NCBI RefSeq assembly: GCF_034522235.1
Contig: NZ_JAXHLN010000003.1
Coordinates: forward strand, 496,001 to 560,000
Source of the DNA: Thiohalophilus sp.
GTDB taxonomy: Bacteria > Pseudomonadota > Gammaproteobacteria > UBA6429 > Thiohalophilaceae
Length of the DNA stretch: 64,000 bases
Direction: 5' to 3'
Below are positions 27,189 through 35,451 of this stretch, piece after piece. Position 1 is the first letter of the stretch. Each line of letters opens with the position of its first letter. Both the position numbers and the translations under genes were made by a program. A model generated the notes under the pieces. It did no database searches. It worked only from the letters and a program-made list of their open reading frames with translations, and was not told the DNA's origin.

Positions 27189-28226
27189 ATGGATATTACC
27201 GAATTACTGGCCTTTGGCGTCAAAAACGGCGCCTCTGACCTCCACCTGTCCGCCGGATTGCCGCCGATGATTCGTGTCGACGGGGACGTGCGGCGCATCA
27301 ATATCCCGGCGATGGAACACAAGACCGTGCACTCGCTGGTGTACGACATCATGAACGACAAGCAGCGCAAGGATTTCGAGGAGTTTCTGGAGACCGACTT
27401 TTCCTTCGAAATCCAGGGGCTGGCCCGCTTTCGTGTCAACGCCTTCAATCACAACCGCGGCGCGGCGGCGGTGTTCAGGACCATCCCCTCCAAGATCATG
27501 ACCCTGGAGGATCTCAACTGTCCGCCCGTGTTCAAGGAGGTGTCCGACAACGCGCGCGGGATCGTGCTGGTCACCGGCCCGACCGGCTCGGGCAAGTCCA
27601 CCACCCTGGCGGCCATGGTCGACTACAAGAACGAGAACGACTATGGTCATATTCTGACCATCGAGGATCCGATCGAGTTCGTCCACGAGTCCAAGAAGTG
27701 CCTGGTCAACCAGCGCGAGGTGCATCGTGACACCCTCGGCTTCAGCGAGGCGTTGCGCTCGGCGCTGCGTGAGGATCCGGACATCATCCTGGTGGGTGAG
27801 TTGCGCGATCTGGAGACCATTCGCCTGGCCCTGACCGCGGCGGAAACCGGCCATCTGGTATTCGGCACCCTGCATACCAGCTCCGCGGCCAAGACCATCG
27901 ACCGTATCGTCGACGTGTTCCCGGCGGCGGAAAAGGGCATGGTGCGTTCCATGCTCTCCGAGTCGCTGCGCGCGGTCATCGCCCAGACCCTGCTGAAGAA
28001 GGTCGGCGGCGGCCGGGTGGCGGCCCACGAGATCATGATCGGCACCTCGGCCATCCGTAACCTGATTCGCGAGGACAAGGTGGCGCAGATGTACTCGGCC
28101 ATTCAGACCGGGCAACAGTACGGCATGCAGACCCTGGATCAGAACCTGCATGATCTGGTGCAGCGCGGCATGGTCAGCAAACAGGAGGCGCGGGTCAAGG
28201 CGTCCAGCAAGGACACGTTCGAGTAA
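27189..28226 (+). CDS. pilT: type IV pilus retraction ATPase PilT
   Basis: 345 residues, hexameric secretion-type ATPase powering pilus retraction. N-terminal PAS-like domain, then Walker A GPTGSGKSTT, Asp box TIEDPIEFVH, Walker B IILVGELRDLETI and His box GHLVFGTLHTSSAA. The C-terminal AIRNLIREDKVAQMYSAIQT is the PilT-specific AIRNLIRE motif needed for twitching. 45 bases before pilU; divergent from yggS. Confidence 0.97.
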   Translation: MDITELLAFGVKNGASDLHLSAGLPPMIRVDGDVRRINIPAMEHKTVHSLVYDIMNDKQRKDFEEFLETDFSFEIQGLARFRVNAFNHNRGAAAVFRTIPSKIMTLEDLNCPPVFKEVSDNARGIVLVTGPTGSGKSTTLAAMVDYKNENDYGHILTIEDPIEFVHESKKCLVNQREVHRDTLGFSEALRSALREDPDIILVGELRDLETIRLALTAAETGHLVFGTLHTSSAAKTIDRIVDVFPAAEKGMVRSMLSESLRAVIAQTLLKKVGGGRVAAHEIMIGTSAIRNLIREDKVAQMYSAIQTGQQYGMQTLDQNLHDLVQRGMVSKQEARVKASSKDTFE

Positions 28227-28271
28227 TCTGTCAGACCGGCAAATGCCGGTCGCTGACTTGAGGTTAATGTC

Positions 28272-29396
28272 ATGGATTTTGAATCATTACTGAAATTGAT
28301 GGTGCACAAGAACGCCTCGGATCTGTTTATTACCGCCGGGGTGGCGCCGAGCATGAAGGTCAACGGCAAGATCATGCCCGTGACCCAGGCGACTCTGACC
28401 CCGGGACAGGCCGAGGAGCTGGTCAAGGGCATCATGAGCCCGGCCCAGAAAAAGGAATTCGAAGAACACAGCGAGTGCAACTTCGCCATCTCCGCCTCGG
28501 GTATCGGCCGCTTTCGTGTCAGCGCCTTTCGTCAGCGCAACAATGCCGGCATGGTCCTGCGCAAGATCGAGGTCAAGATTCCCAACTTCGAGGAGCTGAA
28601 GCTGCCGCCGGTGTTGCGCGACATCGCCATGACCAAGCGCGGCCTGGTGATCTTCGTCGGCGGCACCGGTTCGGGTAAATCGAGCTCGCTGGCGGCCATG
28701 GTCGGTCATCGCAACAAGAACAGCACCGGCCACATCATCACCATCGAGGATCCGATCGAGTTCATTCATCACCATCAGGGCTGCATCGTCACCCAGCGCG
28801 AGGTGGGCCTGGATACCGAAAGCTTCGAAGTGGCGCTGAAGAACACCCTGCGTCAGGCGCCGGACGTGATTCTGATCGGTGAGATCCGCTCGCGCGAAAC
28901 CATGGAACACGCCATCGCCTTCGCCGAAACCGGCCATCTGTGTCTGGCGACCCTGCATGCCAACAACGCCAACCAGGCGCTGGATCGTATCGTCAACTTC
29001 TTCCCGGAAGATCGCTTCAATCAGTTGTACATGGATCTGTCGCTCAATCTCAAGGCGATGATCGCCCAGCAACTGATCCCCACGCCCGACGGCGAGGGTC
29101 GGGTGCTGTGTGCCGAGATCCTGATCAACACGCCGTTGATGTCGGATCACATCCGCAAGGGCGAAATCTCCAAGATGAAGGAGTTGATGGCCAAGTCGAC
29201 CCAGGCCGGGATGCAGACCTTCGACCAGGCCCTGTTCAGACTCTACAGCGAAGGCAGCATCACCTACGAAGACGCCATCAACTACGCCGACTCCGCCAAC
29301 GAACTGCGCCTGATGATCAAACTCGGCGAGACCAAGGGCGAGGACGTGGATGCGATGACCGGGGCGCTGGACGGGATTACCATTCAGGAAACCTGA
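28272..29396 (+). CDS. pilU: PilT-like retraction ATPase PilU
   Basis: 374 residues. Walker A GGTGSGKSSS, TIEDPIEFIH, IILIGEIRSRETM-type Walker B and GHLCLATLHANNANQALDR. The C-terminal tail, longer than PilT and lacking the AIRNLIRE motif, is PilU-like. PilU assists PilT-dependent retraction. GAGGTTA lies upstream of the ATG. Last core gene before the accessory region. Confidence 0.96.
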   Translation: MDFESLLKLMVHKNASDLFITAGVAPSMKVNGKIMPVTQATLTPGQAEELVKGIMSPAQKKEFEEHSECNFAISASGIGRFRVSAFRQRNNAGMVLRKIEVKIPNFEELKLPPVLRDIAMTKRGLVIFVGGTGSGKSSSLAAMVGHRNKNSTGHIITIEDPIEFIHHHQGCIVTQREVGLDTESFEVALKNTLRQAPDVILIGEIRSRETMEHAIAFAETGHLCLATLHANNANQALDRIVNFFPEDRFNQLYMDLSLNLKAMIAQQLIPTPDGEGRVLCAEILINTPLMSDHIRKGEISKMKELMAKSTQAGMQTFDQALFRLYSEGSITYEDAINYADSANELRLMIKLGETKGEDVDAMTGALDGITIQET

Positions 29397-29449
29397 TGTT
29401 ATTCCCTCCCCTTCCAGGGGGGGGGATGATCAAGCATCCGGTTTCTTCA

Positions 29450-29873
29450 AAATGTTCTGTGGGAGCGCCCCACGGGCGCGATACTCTTGCTGAGAGATAC
29501 GCCTGGATCTAAATGATCGCCCTCCGGGCGGGCTGAATGTTGAAAGCGGGCTCTCGCGCCCGCGCGGCGAGTTCATTTCTTTGTCACGCGACGAAAGAAA
29601 CGAACCAAAGAAAACGCGCCCGAAGACTCGCCCGATACGCAATTGATAAATTGCGTATCGGGTTCCCTGCGCTTCTCGCTCCAGTCGGAGCTCGCCAGAC
29701 GGCACATCCGTGTGCCGGCTGTCGAGTGGCGGCATCCCTGCCGCCACCCTTCGGGCTGTTCCTCCTTCCACTGCGATGCTCGGCGTCGTCTCACGGGGTG
29801 GAAAACAGACAAGCGATAGGGTGCGTCCCACGCACCGACCACTCTGGGTGACATCAAGGGAATCCTGATAGCC
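29450..29873. repeat. structured repeat element, diverged copy 1
   Basis: No credible gene. The stretch contains a series of palindromes: GC-rich CGCCCTCCGGGCG and GCGGGCTCTCGCGCCCGC, an imperfect TTCATTTCTTTGTC/GACGAAAGAAACGAA hairpin, and a perfect 14-bp hairpin at 29631-29644/29649-29662 (CCCGATACGCAATT). The fixed flank TTCCCTGCGCTTCTCGCTCC follows. It then runs through CCACCCTTCGGGCTGTTCCT into ATGCTCGGCGTCGTCTCACG. The same order of blocks recurs at 30.7 and 34.1 kb. An attC-like site follows. Confidence 0.75.
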
Positions 29874-29938
29874 GGCCACAGGCCCATTACTCGCCTCGAA
29901 AAACCCGGAATCTGTTGCCAGTATTTAAGGTGACTGAG

Positions 29939-30014
29939 ATTTAACAATAATTTTGATAGGCCAGAATCTGCCTGATCCCGAAAATTACAGATTCTGTCTA
30001 AATCGCTGTTATGT
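29939..30014 (+). other. integron attC-like recombination site 1
   Basis: ATTTAAC (R''-type box, RYYYAAC) starts the site and GTTATGT ends it, 76 bp overall. The inner arms CAGAATCTG and CAGATTCTG are complementary, and the outer arms pair imperfectly with unpaired bases, as in attC hairpins. The terminal GTT is present, but the base two after it is T rather than a purine, a deviation from GTTRRRY. It nearly matches the two other sites in the region. The cassette brnT/brnA follows. Confidence 0.65.
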
Positions 30015-30044
30015 GTATGAAAAATCAGTAAAATTTCCACTAAC

Positions 30045-30072
30045 TTGACTGTAAGTACATTGTAGTTATACT
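30045..30072 (+). promoter_or_regulatory. sigma-70 promoter of brnT-brnA
   Basis: TTGACT (30045-30050), a 16-bp spacer and TATACT (30067-30072). The inverted arms AAGTA (30053-30057) and TACTT (30069-30073) overlap the spacer and -10, a good place for BrnA autorepression. The -10 ends six bases before the brnT ATG, so the transcript would be leaderless or nearly so. Confidence 0.65.
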
Positions 30073-30078
30073 TGTTCA

Positions 30079-30378
30079 ATGGATGGGTTGGAATTTACAT
30101 GGGATGAAAGGAAGAATCTCAACAATCAGGAGAAGCACTCGGTTTCCTTTGGAGAAGCGCAAACTGTGTTCTATGACGAATTTGCCCGCTTAATCCATGA
30201 CCCCGAACATTCGGAAGATGAAGATCGGTTTATCCTCCTGGGGTTTAGCAACCAAATTCGAATGCTCGTCGTTTGCCACTGCTACAGGGAAGAAGAGCAA
30301 CTCATACGAATTATTTCAGCCCGAAAGGCCACCAAATCCGAGCAAAAAATGTATGAAGGTTTTCGCGATGAAAGATAA
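30079..30378 (+). CDS. brnT: BrnT family toxin (type II toxin-antitoxin)
   Basis: 99 residues of the BrnT RNase-toxin family, RelE-like fold. Family features: EFTWDERKNLNNQEKHSVSF, FYDEFARLIHDPEHSEDEDRF, and the C-terminal IRIISARKATKSEQKMYE holding the basic residues used for RNA cleavage. It is the first gene of the pair, with the antitoxin starting inside its 3' end, the standard brnT-brnA order. A nearby TTG at 30088 is an alternative start. Low GC compared with neighbours and position between attC-like sites indicate a cassette gene. Confidence 0.9.
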   Translation: MDGLEFTWDERKNLNNQEKHSVSFGEAQTVFYDEFARLIHDPEHSEDEDRFILLGFSNQIRMLVVCHCYREEEQLIRIISARKATKSEQKMYEGFRDER

Positions 30379-30583
30379 TTACGATTTTTCGAATTCAGTG
30401 CAGAATCCCTATGCAAAACGTTTGAAAAAACAGATCACGATTCGTATTGATGAAGATACGATTCAGTACTTTAAAAAATTAGCCGAAGAAAAAGGTATAC
30501 CTTATCAAAGTCTGATAAATCTCTATCTAAGGGATTGTGCAGAAACGCACTGTAAACCGAATGTGAAGTGGAATAACACATAA
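30368..30583 (+). CDS. brnA: BrnA family antitoxin
   Basis: 71 residues with a C-terminal ribbon-helix-helix: KKQITIRIDEDTIQYFKKLA, then GIPYQSLINLYLRDCA. BrnA neutralises BrnT and represses the operon. The ATG overlaps the last 11 bases of brnT, giving translational coupling. It ends just before the repeat element. Confidence 0.88.
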   Translation: MKDNYDFSNSVQNPYAKRLKKQITIRIDEDTIQYFKKLAEEKGIPYQSLINLYLRDCAETHCKPNVKWNNT

Positions 30584-30604
30584 CAGGGAAATTCACCTGC
30601 AAAT

Positions 30605-31677
30605 GGGGTGGTGACAAACGAGAAGCATTTGCATTTGCATTAGCATTTGTCACCGACCCCACTCCTGTGGAAGAGGCTGTTCCAAATCTACTCCCAACCA
30701 TCCTCGCCCGGATATCAGTTTTTTGTGGGAGCGACTTGTGGGAGGCGCTTTCAGCGGCGACTCTTCGTCGGAGCACCTTACTTATCAAAATGTTCGCCCT
30801 GCGGGCGAGCTGAATCTTGAAAGCGGGCTCTCGCGCCCGCGCGGCGAGTGACTTTTCTTACTCGTCTAAGAAAAGTCACCAAAAGAAGGACGCCCGAAGA
30901 CTCGCCGGTTCAGCCATTTACAATGGCTGAACCGGTTCCCTGCGCTTCTCGCTCCAGTCGGAGCTCGCCAGAAGGGCCATCCTGGCCCTCTGGCGAGTGC
31001 GCACGTGTCTCATAGAACCCCTTCGGGTTTCATTATGTTGTCTCGCAGAACCCTCCGGGTTCATTGCGAGTACCCTACGCTTCCAGCGTCAGGGCAACCC
31101 TACCCATCTCCGATGGGTCAGGGCACCCTGCCGCCACCCTTCGGGCTGTTCCTCCTTCCACTGCGATGCTCGGCGTCGTCTGACGGGATGAAAAAAAATA
31201 CTCGCGATAAGGTGCGTCCAATACATCGTCAACCATTTCTGTATGCCCAGGGTAAACACAGGGGTTGCAGAGTTTGCAGAGAAAATCATCCTCAACCTCG
31301 TCCCTCGGCACTGTGTTTATGATGCTCGGCGTCGTCTCACGGGATGAAAAAAATACTCGCGATAAGGTGCGTCCAATACATCGTCAATCATTTCTGTATG
31401 CCCAGGGTAAACACAGGGGTTGCAGAGTTTGCAGAGAAAATCATCCTCAACCTCGTCCCTCGTCCCTCGTCCCTCGTCCCTCGTCCCTCGTCCCTCGTCC
31501 CTCGTCCCTCGTCCCTCGTCCCTCGTCCCTCGGCACTGTGTTTATGATGCTCGGCGTCGTCTCACGGGGCTCAAATCACGCTAGCCAGATCTAAGGGATA
31601 ACCCTGATGTCAGACGATGTCGCCCGGATGCGCCTCGAAAAACCCGGAATCAGTTGCTAATATTTAAAGAGAATTGA
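30605..31677. repeat. structured repeat element, copy 2
   Basis: No gene. It begins with GGGGTGGTGACAAACGAGAA, whose inverse TTTGTCACCGACCCC follows at 30646-30660. Then come a perfect 13-bp hairpin (30848-30860/30867-30879), a perfect 14-bp hairpin (30905-30918/30922-30935), further CCCTTCGGG-type hairpins near 31020-31070, and two tandem units of about 155 bp that start at 31166 and 31322. Each unit ends in a variable CTCGTCC run. From 30661 to about 31330 it appears identical to 34076-34745, 3,415 bp away. Confidence 0.9.
31452..31528. repeat. perfect tandem array of 11 CTCGTCC heptamers
   Basis: Eleven uninterrupted copies of the 7-bp unit ctcgtcc (77 bp) lie inside the second ~155-bp tandem unit of copy 2. 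The equivalent position in other units of the window carries 1, 1, 5 and 2 copies, so the array length varies by whole heptamers. Confidence 0.97.
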
Positions 31678-31753
31678 ATTTAACAATAATTTTGATAGAC
31701 AGAATCCGCCTGAATCCCGAAAAATACAGATTCTGTCTAAATCACTGTTATGT
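31678..31753 (+). other. integron attC-like recombination site 2
   Basis: Starts ATTTAAC and ends GTTATGT, 76 bp. The inner arms AGACAGAATC and GATTCTGTCT form a perfect 10-bp stem; outer parts TTTAACAATAATTTTGAT and AAATCACTGTTATG pair imperfectly with extra-helical bases on one side. The first 24 bases are the same as in sites 1 and 3. The next cassette begins within the GTT. Confidence 0.7.
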
Positions 31754-31771
31754 CGAAAAGGAAAAACGGCA

Positions 31772-32005
31772 GTGAAGACAACGAAATACTTCTAAGCGAC
31801 CCGGATCAGACCGGATCGAGAGATAATCAAGGACGAATGGATTCAGCATGTTATCCAGTACCCTGAAATAGAGCACATACAGGCAGACGGTCGAATAAGA
31901 CGATGGGCTAGAATTGAAGAAATGAAAAACCGGTATCTGCGGGTAATCCTGTTGCCGGATGGAGAAACGGTGCATACAGCATTTTTTGATAGAGGATGGA
32001 TATAA
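31772..32005 (+). pseudogene. broken small gene upstream of the DUF2283 gene
   Basis: Reading from a GTG the frame gives KTTKYF, a TAA (31793-31795), then ATRIRPDREIIKDEWIQHVI and on to the end, LLPDGETVHTAFFDRGWI. This is the small protein that commonly precedes DUF2283 genes (a DxW...RYLRV...ETVHNAFFDR pattern); I am not certain of the family name. The in-frame stop after residue 7 would abolish the full product, and no good internal start exists. If the stop is a sequencing error the gene is intact. Confidence 0.65.
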
Positions 32006-32008
32006 GCC

Positions 32009-32206
32009 ATGAAAGTCAGCTACTTTGAAGACACTGACACGCTCTACATTGAGTTCCGCGACAGTGGCATAGCGGAGTCTAAAGACCTGGATGAAAACAC
32101 CATTCTTGACGTGGATGCCAAGGGTAATGTCTGCGCAATCACGTTCGATCACGCAAGCCAGCGCACTGACGTAAGCCATCTGATTGTTGAAGGTGTTGCG
32201 GCATAA
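32009..32206 (+). CDS. DUF2283 family protein
   Basis: 65 residues: MKVSYFEDTDTLYIEFRDSG ... LDENTILDVDAKGNVCAITFDHAS, the standard single-domain DUF2283 pattern. It starts 3 bases after the preceding broken gene. The pair is common in cassettes and mobile regions of many bacteria; the role is unknown, and a toxin-antitoxin-like function has only been guessed at. Confidence 0.88.
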   Translation: MKVSYFEDTDTLYIEFRDSGIAESKDLDENTILDVDAKGNVCAITFDHASQRTDVSHLIVEGVAA

Positions 32207-32280
32207 CCAGCCCATCCGGCCGACGCCAAAAAACGGAGCGGGTGGTGGGCAACGTTAGTTTATCTATAGCCGGAGATACC

Positions 32281-33960
32281 ATGAAGATAGATGACATCTT
32301 TGACTGGATTGAAAAGCACCGCTTCCAGGTAAAACTGTTTCTTATACCGACCATCATTTTCATGATTGCAGTGGTATATATGTTTGTGATTGTGACGGGT
32401 GGAACCAAGAATGTGTTTTCCCACACGATGTATTTACCGATTGCGTTGGCCGCTTTCGCTTTTGGGGCAAAGGGTGGGGTACTGACCGCGCTGGTGGGTG
32501 GCCTGTTGCTTGGGCCCTTCATGCCGATCGATACCCTCACCAGCGAACAGCAGGACACCATAAGCTGGCTGTACCGAATCAGTTATTTTGTGCTTATCGG
32601 TTTTCTTATGGGGGCAACCAGAGACATTGCTGGCATCTATCTGAACAGAATAAAATGGAATGCCAGTCATGACAGTATGACTGGGCTACCCAACACCTTT
32701 GCGTTGGAAAGGGTTATCAAGGAACTACTGGATTCAAACGGAGATGAGAGCAAAACCTATTATCTACTGATCGCCCGGCTGGGAAATCAGGCACAGATTG
32801 AAGCCAGCTTTGGCGTACAGTGCGTTAACGGCATTATTGTGCAGCTGGCGGATACCATTCGGAATCAATTACCGGATCCTGCTGAAGTTTACCGGGTCGG
32901 TACCGAGGGCCTGGGCTTTGTGCGTCCAGCGGAAGATGAGTACGCTGTAAAAAATCTGGGGAAAAAGCTGGGGCACACGTTCACTAAACCCGTTGAGTTC
33001 GACAAAATTAAGATTCATGCCGATGTTTATCAGGGAATTGTTGCTCTGGATGGTAAAGCCAGGGATCCACAATTGTACATCCTGAGAGCCAACCATGCCA
33101 CGCGTGAAGCGAGCAACAACAGGCAGCGGAATGGGATACTGACAGGCATCGATGACGAGATCAAGATAAAGGAAAATCTGAAAGTTCTCGGCGAGTTGAG
33201 CGATGCGTTGGAATGCGGCCAGGTGTTCATGCATTATCAACCCAAGGTAGTAACGAGCACGGGGGTCATTGATGGGGTTGAAGCCCTGATGCGCTGGCAG
33301 CACCCTGTTCGCGGCAATATTCCACCAGGCAACTTCATTCCTTATGCCGAGAACAGCACACTCATTGACCAGATCACCTATTTTGCCCTTAATCAGTCAC
33401 TCGCGCAGTTGGCAGAATGGGATAAAAATGGCCTGAAGAATATTCATGTGGCAGTGAATATCTCAATCAGAAACCTGTTGAATCCGGATTTTTTCAAGAC
33501 CGTTATGCAGCTTCTGGAAACGCACGGTGTGAATGCGGAAAGGCTGGAATTAGAGGTCACAGAAAGTTCGGTCGTAGAGGATATGGAAACCGCTATCTTG
33601 GAGTTAGCCAAGCTCAGCAAAGCCAATATTATTATATCGATCGATGATTTTGGAACCGGGTATTCATCTTTGCAATATCTGGGGAAAATGCCGGTATCAA
33701 TTATCAAAATCGATCAAAGCTTCATTACGTCATTACTAAACAAGCCAGGTTCGCAAAAGATAGTGAGCGCTGCAATTGGGCTGGCGCATAATCTTGGATT
33801 AAAAGTTGTTGCGGAAGGAGTCGAAAACCGAGACACCTATGATTTTCTGCTGGATGCCGGTTGTGACCTGATTCAAGGCTATTATGTTAGTCGTCCGTTA
33901 CAGGCCAGTGAATTGGAGAAAACCTGCAAGGCCTCAAAAGGGCGGCCAGTTCATGTGTAA
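32281..33960 (+). CDS. membrane protein with degenerate GGDEF and intact EAL domain
   Basis: 559 residues. Three to four N-terminal membrane helices (about 17-40, 48-80, 95-115) form a MASE-like sensor, followed by a GGDEF-type domain (about 125-290). There the active loop reads GTEGLGF, so no diguanylate cyclase activity is expected. The EAL domain (about 300-550) keeps GVEALMRWQHP, NISIRNL, ESSVVED, IDDFGTGYSS and VAEGVE, consistent with a working cyclic-di-GMP phosphodiesterase. CGGAG lies upstream of the ATG. Base composition is clearly more AT-rich than the core genes. At 1.7 kb it is large for a cassette gene. It lies between attC-like sites 2 and 3. Confidence 0.9.
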   Translation: MKIDDIFDWIEKHRFQVKLFLIPTIIFMIAVVYMFVIVTGGTKNVFSHTMYLPIALAAFAFGAKGGVLTALVGGLLLGPFMPIDTLTSEQQDTISWLYRISYFVLIGFLMGATRDIAGIYLNRIKWNASHDSMTGLPNTFALERVIKELLDSNGDESKTYYLLIARLGNQAQIEASFGVQCVNGIIVQLADTIRNQLPDPAEVYRVGTEGLGFVRPAEDEYAVKNLGKKLGHTFTKPVEFDKIKIHADVYQGIVALDGKARDPQLYILRANHATREASNNRQRNGILTGIDDEIKIKENLKVLGELSDALECGQVFMHYQPKVVTSTGVIDGVEALMRWQHPVRGNIPPGNFIPYAENSTLIDQITYFALNQSLAQLAEWDKNGLKNIHVAVNISIRNLLNPDFFKTVMQLLETHGVNAERLELEVTESSVVEDMETAILELAKLSKANIIISIDDFGTGYSSLQYLGKMPVSIIKIDQSFITSLLNKPGSQKIVSAAIGLAHNLGLKVVAEGVENRDTYDFLLDAGCDLIQGYYVSRPLQASELEKTCKASKGRPVHV

Positions 33961-34024
33961 TGCCTTGTCATGTTCGCATAAATATCCCGTAATCAGGGAT
34001 AAAGCTAACATTCACATGTGAAAC

Positions 34025-35212
34025 GGGGTCGGTGAAAAATAAGAAGCATTTGCATTAGCATTTGTCACCGACCCCACTCCTGTGGAAGAGGCTGTTCCAA
34101 ATCTACTCCCAACCATCCTCGCCCGGATATCAGTTTTTTGTGGGAGCGACTTGTGGGAGGCGCTTTCAGCGGCGACTCTTCGTCGGAGCACCTTACTTAT
34201 CAAAATGTTCGCCCTGCGGGCGAGCTGAATCTTGAAAGCGGGCTCTCGCGCCCGCGCGGCGAGTGACTTTTCTTACTCGTCTAAGAAAAGTCACCAAAAG
34301 AAGGACGCCCGAAGACTCGCCGGTTCAGCCATTTACAATGGCTGAACCGGTTCCCTGCGCTTCTCGCTCCAGTCGGAGCTCGCCAGAAGGGCCATCCTGG
34401 CCCTCTGGCGAGTGCGCACGTGTCTCATAGAACCCCTTCGGGTTTCATTATGTTGTCTCGCAGAACCCTCCGGGTTCATTGCGAGTACCCTACGCTTCCA
34501 GCGTCAGGGCAACCCTACCCATCTCCGATGGGTCAGGGCACCCTGCCGCCACCCTTCGGGCTGTTCCTCCTTCCACTGCGATGCTCGGCGTCGTCTGACG
34601 GGATGAAAAAAAATACTCGCGATAAGGTGCGTCCAATACATCGTCAACCATTTCTGTATGCCCAGGGTAAACACAGGGGTTGCAGAGTTTGCAGAGAAAA
34701 TCATCCTCAACCTCGTCCCTCGGCACTGTGTTTATGATGCTCGGCGTCGTCTCACGGGATGAAAAAAATACTCGCGATAAGGTGCGTCCAATACATCGTC
34801 AATCATTTCTGTATGCCCAGGGTAAACACAGGGGTTGCAGAGTTTGCAGAGAAAATCATCCTCAACCTCGTCCCTCGTCCCTCGTCCCTCGTCCCTCGTC
34901 CCTCGGCACTGTGTTTATGATGCTCGGCGTCGTCTCACGGGATGAAAAAAATACTCGCGATAAGGTGCGTCCAATACATCGTCAACCATTTCTGTATGCC
35001 CAGGGTAAACACAGGGGTTGCAGAGTTTGCAGAGAAAATCATCCTCAACCTCGTCCCTCGTCCCTCGGCACTGTGTTTATGATGCTCGGCGTCGTCTCAC
35101 GGGGCTCAAATCACGCTAGCCAGATCTAAGGGATAACCCTGATGTCAGACGATGTCGCCCGGATGCGCCTCGAAAAACCCGGAATCAGTTGCTAATATTT
35201 AAAGAGAATTGA
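34025..35212. repeat. structured repeat element, copy 3
   Basis: Near-identical to copy 2 at an offset of 3,415 bp; short reading frames within it translate identically. It differs in the first 50 bp and in holding three instead of two ~155-bp tandem units (starts at 34581, 34737, 34920, with the truncated next unit at 35082). Heptamer runs at the unit ends have 1, 5 (34867-34901) and 2 copies. The hairpins fall at 34263-34294 and 34320-34350. No gene. Confidence 0.9.
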
Positions 35213-35262
35213 ATTTAACAATAATTTTGATAGGCAGACATCTGTCTAATACACTGTTAGAT
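35213..35262 (+). other. integron attC-like recombination site 3
   Basis: 50-bp site from ATTTAAC to GTTAGAT, fully matching RYYYAAC and GTTRRRY. The inner AGGCAGA/TCTGTCT arms and outer TTTAACA.../...TGTTAGA arms form an asymmetric hairpin. The terminal GTTAGATG is the same core end as I remember for the aadA7 attC. It is shorter than sites 1 and 2 because the inner loop is missing. Confidence 0.75.
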
Positions 35263-35280
35263 GAAAAGAAATGGATAATA

Positions 35281-35451
35281 ATGGCAGACGGAACCATAAT
35301 GAATAGAACAGTCGCATTTTTTGATGTGCTGGGTTTTAAGGAGTTAATTGCTTCTATGCCGCTGGCCGATTTGGCTGACAAATACGAGTCCATGATCAAG
35401 TCGACAGAAGCTATGAATAGGCGATTTAAAGAAAAAGGGGGGGGTCGGTGA
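35281..35451 (+). pseudogene. truncated cassette ORF
   Basis: Starts MADGTIMNRTVAFFDVLGFK, an N-terminus like those of small hypothetical or cyclase-like proteins with a FFDxLGFK motif. It runs into the GGGGTCGGTGACAAACGAGA repeat at 35441, where the frame stops. About 56 codons remain. The rest of the gene appears to have been replaced by the repeat and an IS66 remnant. Confidence 0.6.

Noticed and set aside
29939-30014. attC-like sites as Rho-independent terminators
   Set aside because: There is no T-tract after the hairpins, the arms are asymmetric with unpaired bases, and all three share the same end boxes and a position before new genes.
30997-31322. Short frames conserved between the two large repeats as genes
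   Set aside because: Their identity follows from the DNA duplication; several frames on both strands are equally conserved, with no codon bias, start signals or recognisable domain.
31452-31528. CTCGTCC array as a CRISPR array
   Set aside because: The repeats are 7 bp and directly adjacent with no spacers; no cas genes are present.
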